The notes below the pieces were generated by a model. That model ran no database searches. It was not told the origin of the DNA and saw nothing but the letters and a program-made list of their open reading frames with translations. A DNA stretch of 64,000 bases from Flavobacterium poyangense (GTDB lineage: Bacteria > Bacteroidota > Bacteroidia > Flavobacteriales > Flavobacteriaceae). Shown here piece after piece: positions 59,599 through 64,000 of the stretch (within the stretch, counting starts at the first letter, position 1; the number at the start of each line of letters is the position of its first letter). Position numbers and translations under genes: made by a program. The DNA lies in the NCBI RefSeq assembly GCF_011751075.1, contig NZ_JAALLN010000010.1, positions 1 to 64,000 of the forward strand, in the 5' to 3' direction.

Positions 59599-60120
59599 CT
59601 AAATCCCTTTATTCGTCTGCATAATCACTTCAACAAACAATTGATCAGTATTAGTTTTGTAATTTTTCTTTCTGGTGAAATTCAAATGTTTGATCGCTCC
59701 GAGTTTCGGATTATTCTCGATTTGATTTAGTAAAGCCAAACAACCATTAAAAGAACCTTCTAAGGTAAAAATATAGCTGGTTGTACTAAAGCCTTTTTGG
59801 CTGATGTTATGCGGTTCCTGAAAATCGGTTATTTTAAGGTGATACTGATTGCTGTAAGAGCTTAATTGCTTTAATAAATCATTCTGAAAAGAATCTGAAA
59901 CATTAATCTCATATTGCGCCAAAACCTGATCCAACTGTTTCTCTTTCTGAATAAGTTGCGCTACAAGATTGGGCATATTACTATCATCTGCAATTTGCTT
60001 TTCCTTTTCTTTGTATTGTTTGTAATACTGAATCGTATTTGAAATAGCAAACGAATAACAAATATAGAGGATTAAGACAAATCCCGCTACAAGTCCTTTA
60101 TTCTTTTTGTTAAGCTTCAT
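59599..60120 (-). CDS. PilO/GspM-like secretion or pilus assembly protein
   Basis: A 173-residue protein. One N-terminal membrane helix (GLVAGFVLILYICYSFAIS), a coiled-coil stretch (YYKQYKEKEKQIADDS) and a small alpha/beta domain with FTLEGSFNGCLALLNQIE, which fits the ferredoxin-like fold of PilO and GspM. It starts 1 base after the gene at 60122-61318 and lies downstream of a secretin gene. Sequence similarity alone would not give the name; order and topology do. Confidence 0.65.
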   Translation of the reverse strand: MKLNKKNKGLVAGFVLILYICYSFAISNTIQYYKQYKEKEKQIADDSNMPNLVAQLIQKEKQLDQVLAQYEINVSDSFQNDLLKQLSSYSNQYHLKITDFQEPHNISQKGFSTTSYIFTLEGSFNGCLALLNQIENNPKLGAIKHLNFTRKKNYKTNTDQLFVEVIMQTNKGI

Positions 60121-60121
60121 T

Positions 60122-61318
60122 TTATTTCAATGTTATTTTGATAGCAAATTCGGTTTCATTGGCCTCATTTTTTCCGAAATGTGTAATCAAAACCTTGTCG
60201 ATCCATTTGATTTTTTCCGTGTTCTCTACCCACTGTGTAAAATCATCATTAGAAACGGTGATCCCTTTTACAACAATAACTTTATCAGTTGTCAGAACAG
60301 CTTCTTCTGCTTTTATCTTTTTCTCTAATGGATTAAAAATCAATTCTGTTAATACAATCGAAGCCGGGATATCTTTGGCAATCTCATTAATCAAAAGCGA
60401 GCTTTGCGAATCTGTTTTACCAAGACTGTTTTTTACTTTTTCTTCTTTTACAATAATTCGCTGTTTAATTTTCCCAACATCCTCTAAGGAAGACTGATTT
60501 ACTAAAATCGTTTCTGTAGTTTCCTGCGCCCTTTTGTAATAGTGCGTAAAAAAAATAAAATTTAGTACTAAAATAACCAGGACAATTCCAATCATTATTT
60601 TTAGTCCTTTCTGAAAAAATTGCTTCTGGTTATAGGCATCATACAATTCTTCGGTATACGCTACAACCGATCCGGTATTAGCAGAAGTATGCAACAGCAA
60701 TCGCACTATTCCTGAAAAAACCAATAAATGTCTGTTCTCTACCTCCAGATCATTAACATTATAACAAACAGAAGTCTCTTGTACACTCGAAGAGATAAGT
60801 TGATTCTCTTCTTGTTTTGAAACTAATTGATTGTTGGTAAAAATCCGCTCTTCTTGTAGATATTCGAAAATTTCAGATAGTGCACAAACCCCCAGACTAA
60901 TACCGGAAATTGTTATCTTTTGTTCTTCGTACTGTTTTACAAGATCGTTTACATATGTTTTTCTGGCAATGGCAATAATAGATTTTGCTTTTAAGCGCCA
61001 GATTTCAAAATAAAACTCCTCCCAATTGGTATTCGGAAATGCTTTATGCAATAGCTTTTCATCTGAGGCTTCCACACCCGAAACTTCCTTGTGAATGACT
61101 TGATTGGTATTCACAATTAAAAAGAAAGGCAATTTCACATCCCATTTGTCTGCTATTTTCTGTGTATAACGAACTCTGTCTTTTTTTGAAATGACCAATC
61201 CTTCTTTCTTTTGTTCCACCAAAAGCAAGGCAATTTTCTCTTCATTGTTTAAAGTGAAATGTTCAATACCAATGTACTGTTTACCTAATAAAAGTGAAGT
61301 TATAGAGGGCAAAGTCAT
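60122..61318 (-). CDS. PilN/GspL-like secretion or pilus assembly protein
   Basis: A 398-residue protein. An N-terminal soluble part (1-~235) with YIGIEHFTLNNEEKIALLLV looks like the actin-like cytoplasmic domain of GspL/PilM. A single membrane helix follows (GLKIMIGIVLVILVLNFIFF, ~240-262), then a coiled coil and an alpha/beta periplasmic part with LINEIAKDIPASIVLTELIF. This joins the PilM-like and PilN-like parts in one chain, as GspL does. Overlaps the secretin gene by one base and precedes the PilO-like gene. Confidence 0.65.
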   Translation of the reverse strand: MTLPSITSLLLGKQYIGIEHFTLNNEEKIALLLVEQKKEGLVISKKDRVRYTQKIADKWDVKLPFFLIVNTNQVIHKEVSGVEASDEKLLHKAFPNTNWEEFYFEIWRLKAKSIIAIARKTYVNDLVKQYEEQKITISGISLGVCALSEIFEYLQEERIFTNNQLVSKQEENQLISSSVQETSVCYNVNDLEVENRHLLVFSGIVRLLLHTSANTGSVVAYTEELYDAYNQKQFFQKGLKIMIGIVLVILVLNFIFFTHYYKRAQETTETILVNQSSLEDVGKIKQRIIVKEEKVKNSLGKTDSQSSLLINEIAKDIPASIVLTELIFNPLEKKIKAEEAVLTTDKVIVVKGITVSNDDFTQWVENTEKIKWIDKVLITHFGKNEANETEFAIKITLK

Positions 61319-63501
61319 TAGTAAATAACGGTTGGTTTGATTAATACACTTAATTTTTTCTTAGAATCTTCGCGTTTACGAGAGCTAAACAACCATTTGA
61401 TAATTGGAATTCTGGACAATAATGGTACTCCGGTTCCGGAATCATTTTTAACAGATTCTTCCAACCCTCCCAAAACGATTAAATCCTGATCTTTTACTCT
61501 GATTATCGAAGTAAACTCACGCGAGTTGATTCCCGGAGGAGCATCTTTGTCAACTTTTTGTCCGTTAAAACTGGATTGAATCACTTTTATATCCATTGTA
61601 ATCTGACCGTCTCCGGACACTAATGGCATAATCGTTACCGATAATTCGGCATCGATTGGTTGATAATTTTTTACTTCTGATGCTTGTGGAATCTGAGAAC
61701 CATAAAAATTCTGATTGGTAACCACATAATAAGTCGTTTCTCCAATAGATAAATACGCTTTATGTCCGTTTAATGTAGACAATCTTGGGGAAGAACGTAC
61801 TTTCAGATTTCCATTGGTCTCCATCGCTTTAAGGCTTACATAAAAATTAGGCACCACTTTACCGATATTCAACGATCCAAATCCGCTGAATCCATCAATA
61901 ATATTGTTAATGGTCTGTGCTCCCAAATTAATATCAGCAGTAGGAAAAATTGTTCCTGTAGTGGTTACGGGTTTATCTCCAATACCTGCTTTCATTCCTG
62001 TCTCTACCGTTGCCGATCTGTTTACCTCCAAAAGCATTACTTCGATCAAAATTACTGGTACTGCTTTGTCAATATATTTTATAAAAGATTCAAATCGTTC
62101 TATATTCGCTGCCGGTCCGTTAACCAAAAAGCTATTCAGTTCTTTATCGATTTTTATATCCAAATCTTTTTTAATTTCATCAGGAATAATCGTCAAAATA
62201 GATTCCGAAGCATTATCGCTACTTGAGGATGAATAAGATCGTGTACTATTTTGGTTTTGAAAATTAGAGCCGTTCTGATTCTGAAACCCCGAATTGTTTC
62301 TCGAAGAATCTTGCGAATTGTAATTGGTATAACTGTTTGAGTTATTTAATCGACCGGCACTTCTGCCCTCCTTTGATGGGTCGCTCAAAATTTCGATAGA
62401 ACGATACATTAAAGGAATCAATTTGATATTTCTAACCACCAACTGTTCTTTAGTTCCAAAATAATAAATAGCACCACTCTTCATAAAAGTAAAAGAACCG
62501 GAGCCCGAAGAAGCTGAAAAATTATTTCCGGAATTATTGTTATACTGTTGTTGTGAAGGATTACCATTTGAGACTGAATTCCCTTCCGCTTTTGTTTCAA
62601 ACAATTTTATCAGTAAAGCATCAAAACTAATATTTTTTGCTTTTACAGTAGCATTTCCGGCACCCTCTAACGGACTTGAAACGAACATATCTACATCAAG
62701 TTCATGTCCAATATCGTAGATAATACTGGAGATTGGTGTATTTTCGAAGTCAACATCCAAGAGTTTTTTTTCTGCATCTACTACAGTAAAGAAAAAATTC
62801 GATTTTCTGGGGCGTTGTGGTTTGTTTTGTCTTATTGCTCCATTGGCATCACCCGTTTCAGGTGTGTAGTTTCCTTCCAACTTATCAAAAACATAAAAGT
62901 TATCTCTCGTTTTTGTCACTGTCAGATTGTTAGCAAAAGCCAGTTTATTCAAGGCCGCATCAAAAGGCATGTTTTTGATATATGCCGTTAGCAATTGATT
63001 TTCGAGACCGGGAGCAAAAACTAAATTTTTAGCACTTTCGTCCATTATTTTTCGAAACACATCGTACAATTTGTCGTCTTTTAAATTCAGACTTAACAAA
63101 TTACCATCAGTATAATAAACTACATCAATGACTTTTACACCCGGAATCACGATTGGCTTCTCATAGGTTTTTATAGCTAAGATATTACCTGTAAAATCTA
63201 TCGTCAGGTTGTATTCTTTGCACAAAAAAATCAATAAATCACCAACTGTTACATCAGAGAAATTATTCACGATATTCGTCTGGCTTAAATTTGGCGCCAC
63301 ACTAATATTCAATTTATGAATTTGTGAAATAGCCAGCAAAAAGCTCGATAAAGAAGCTTCTTTAATATTTACATTAACTTTTTCATTCAACCCCGGTGCG
63401 TCGGCGGTGATGGATTCAATGTGATTCTTAAGCTGAGAGATTCTGTTTTCTTGCGAAAAGGAAAATTGGAATATAAGAAGTAAAATAATTATTTTTTTCA
63501 T
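61318..63501 (-). CDS. Secretin (GspD/PilQ-type outer-membrane channel)
   Basis: A 727-residue protein with signal peptide MKKIIILLLIFQFSFSQEN. N-terminal N0-like domain (FSDVTVGDLLIFLCKEYNLTIDF), N1-type modules (~190-300), a Ser/Asn-rich region of low complexity (~330-430, with SGNNFSASSGSGSF and SYSSSSSDN), then the secretin domain (~480-727) with VPVILIEVMLLEVNRSATVETG, DLIVLGGLEESVKNDSGTGVPLLSRIPIIKWLFSSRK (the typical secretin end). It forms the gate of a type II secretion or pilus-like system, and lies after the GspE-like gene. Confidence 0.88.
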   Translation of the reverse strand: MKKIIILLLIFQFSFSQENRISQLKNHIESITADAPGLNEKVNVNIKEASLSSFLLAISQIHKLNISVAPNLSQTNIVNNFSDVTVGDLLIFLCKEYNLTIDFTGNILAIKTYEKPIVIPGVKVIDVVYYTDGNLLSLNLKDDKLYDVFRKIMDESAKNLVFAPGLENQLLTAYIKNMPFDAALNKLAFANNLTVTKTRDNFYVFDKLEGNYTPETGDANGAIRQNKPQRPRKSNFFFTVVDAEKKLLDVDFENTPISSIIYDIGHELDVDMFVSSPLEGAGNATVKAKNISFDALLIKLFETKAEGNSVSNGNPSQQQYNNNSGNNFSASSGSGSFTFMKSGAIYYFGTKEQLVVRNIKLIPLMYRSIEILSDPSKEGRSAGRLNNSNSYTNYNSQDSSRNNSGFQNQNGSNFQNQNSTRSYSSSSSDNASESILTIIPDEIKKDLDIKIDKELNSFLVNGPAANIERFESFIKYIDKAVPVILIEVMLLEVNRSATVETGMKAGIGDKPVTTTGTIFPTADINLGAQTINNIIDGFSGFGSLNIGKVVPNFYVSLKAMETNGNLKVRSSPRLSTLNGHKAYLSIGETTYYVVTNQNFYGSQIPQASEVKNYQPIDAELSVTIMPLVSGDGQITMDIKVIQSSFNGQKVDKDAPPGINSREFTSIIRVKDQDLIVLGGLEESVKNDSGTGVPLLSRIPIIKWLFSSRKREDSKKKLSVLIKPTVIY

Positions 63502-63540
63502 GAACGAATTTCGAAATGCAAATGGTATGCGGTTTACTAT

Positions 63541-64000
63541 TTATAAGAGTAATGAAAAGACTTCGTCTATAGAAGTAATTCCATCGTTTATTAATGCCAA
63601 GGCATTGCGTTTGAGGGTAAAGATATCATTTTCTTCCAGATAGCCCTCAATGTCTGTTTGATTGCTTTTGATTAAGGCGGCTAATTCAGATCCGATTGGC
63701 AAAATTTCATAAATTGCTTTTCTGCCCGAATATCCGGTATGATAACAATTTTCACATCCTACTGCAACATGATGTTTGGTTAGATTTTTCGGGATTTCGA
63801 AGTCCATCGGAAAAACGGCAGAGCTGATATCTTCTTCCATTTTGCACGAATCACAAAGCTTACGAACCAAACGCTGTGCTACACTCACATTCAAAGTGCT
63901 TGCAATTAAAAAAGAAGGAACTCCCATATCGATTAGTCTCGAAACCGTTGCCCAGGCCGAATTGGTGTGTATGGTTGACAACACTAAATGCCCCGTTAAT
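63541..64000 (-). CDS. GspE/PilB-type secretion ATPase, C-terminal part (cut by window edge)
   Basis: Open to the window edge; the visible 153 codons begin LTGHLVLSTIHTNSA, the His box of GspE/PilB ATPases (usually TGHLVLSTLHTN). AQRLVRKLCDSC and GCENCYHTGYSGRKAIYEIL give the tetracysteine zinc-binding module of this family. The C-terminal helix bundle follows. Walker motifs lie outside the window. It is the hexameric cytoplasmic ATPase that drives the pilus or pseudopilus. Upstream, outside the window, GspF and pseudopilin genes would be expected. Confidence 0.9.
   Translation of the reverse strand, partial: LTGHLVLSTIHTNSAWATVSRLIDMGVPSFLIASTLNVSVAQRLVRKLCDSCKMEEDISSAVFPMDFEIPKNLTKHHVAVGCENCYHTGYSGRKAIYEILPIGSELAALIKSNQTDIEGYLEENDIFTLKRNALALINDGITSIDEVFSLLL

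Overview
The window looks like the chromosome of a Flavobacterium-type bacterium (Bacteroidota). It is AT-rich and carries flavobacterial signatures: adjacent gliding genes gldF and gldG followed by dnaN, a SusC/SusD pair, a second TonB-dependent receptor, S9 peptidases, A-rich start contexts without clear Shine-Dalgarno sites, and promoter -7 boxes of the form TAnnTTTG (for example before purC, the HAD phosphatase gene and dnaN). I saw no tRNA, rRNA, CRISPR array, prophage or intact insertion sequence. The first 65 bases look like the 3' end of a transposase gene.

Layout. 0.2-2.1 kb: two paralogous secreted ankyrin-repeat proteins either side of a SRPBCC protein. 2.4-9 kb: purC, an S9 peptidase, a HAD phosphatase, a DUF1801 protein and phoH. 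9.3-14.4 kb: SAM hydroxide adenosyltransferase, a small monooxygenase-like protein, gldF, gldG, dnaN. 14.9-24.6 kb: a complete 4-hydroxyproline catabolic set (epimerase, D-hydroxyproline dehydrogenase, deaminase, semialdehyde dehydrogenase) in which DPP-IV and Xaa-Pro aminopeptidase genes sit in one tight operon with the dehydrogenase, next to a divergent AraC regulator. 24.7-28.7 kb: a polysaccharide deacetylase, a LytS/LytTR-type two-component pair and a divergent outer-membrane protein. 29.2-44.8 kb: a mannoside polysaccharide-utilisation locus (SusC, SusD, GH2 beta-mannosidase, two GH92, GH125, ROK kinase) with a LacI regulator and matching palindromic operators in front of susC and lacI. 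45.6-47.7 kb: TetR, small HMA-like protein, MFS exporter. 48-50.3 kb: two lipoproteins, one with a metzincin-type zinc motif. 50.6-58 kb: a trehalose locus (GH37 trehalase with an EF-hand-like loop, MFS transporter, TonB receptor, LacI) with two palindromic operators spaced 21 bp apart. 58.2-64 kb: the end of a type II secretion / type IV pilus-like gene cluster (GspE-like ATPase, secretin, PilN/GspL-like, PilO/GspM-like) followed by a tail-fibre-like coiled-coil protein and the 3' remnant of a paralogue.

The most unusual content is between genes. At least eight intergenic spaces hold tandem arrays with a period of exactly 7 bp, of several sequence types (GTGAGAT, ATTATAC, AACTTGA, AGATTTT and their complements). 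They often begin at or within a few bases of a stop codon and are often arranged as inverted arms. A separate repeat of about 50 bp occurs seven times, another of about 115 bp twice, and two elements have perfect 9-10 bp terminal inverted repeats (AACCGCAAAG or AACCGCAAG), one with the 115-bp repeat nested inside it. I do not know of a described function for any of these.
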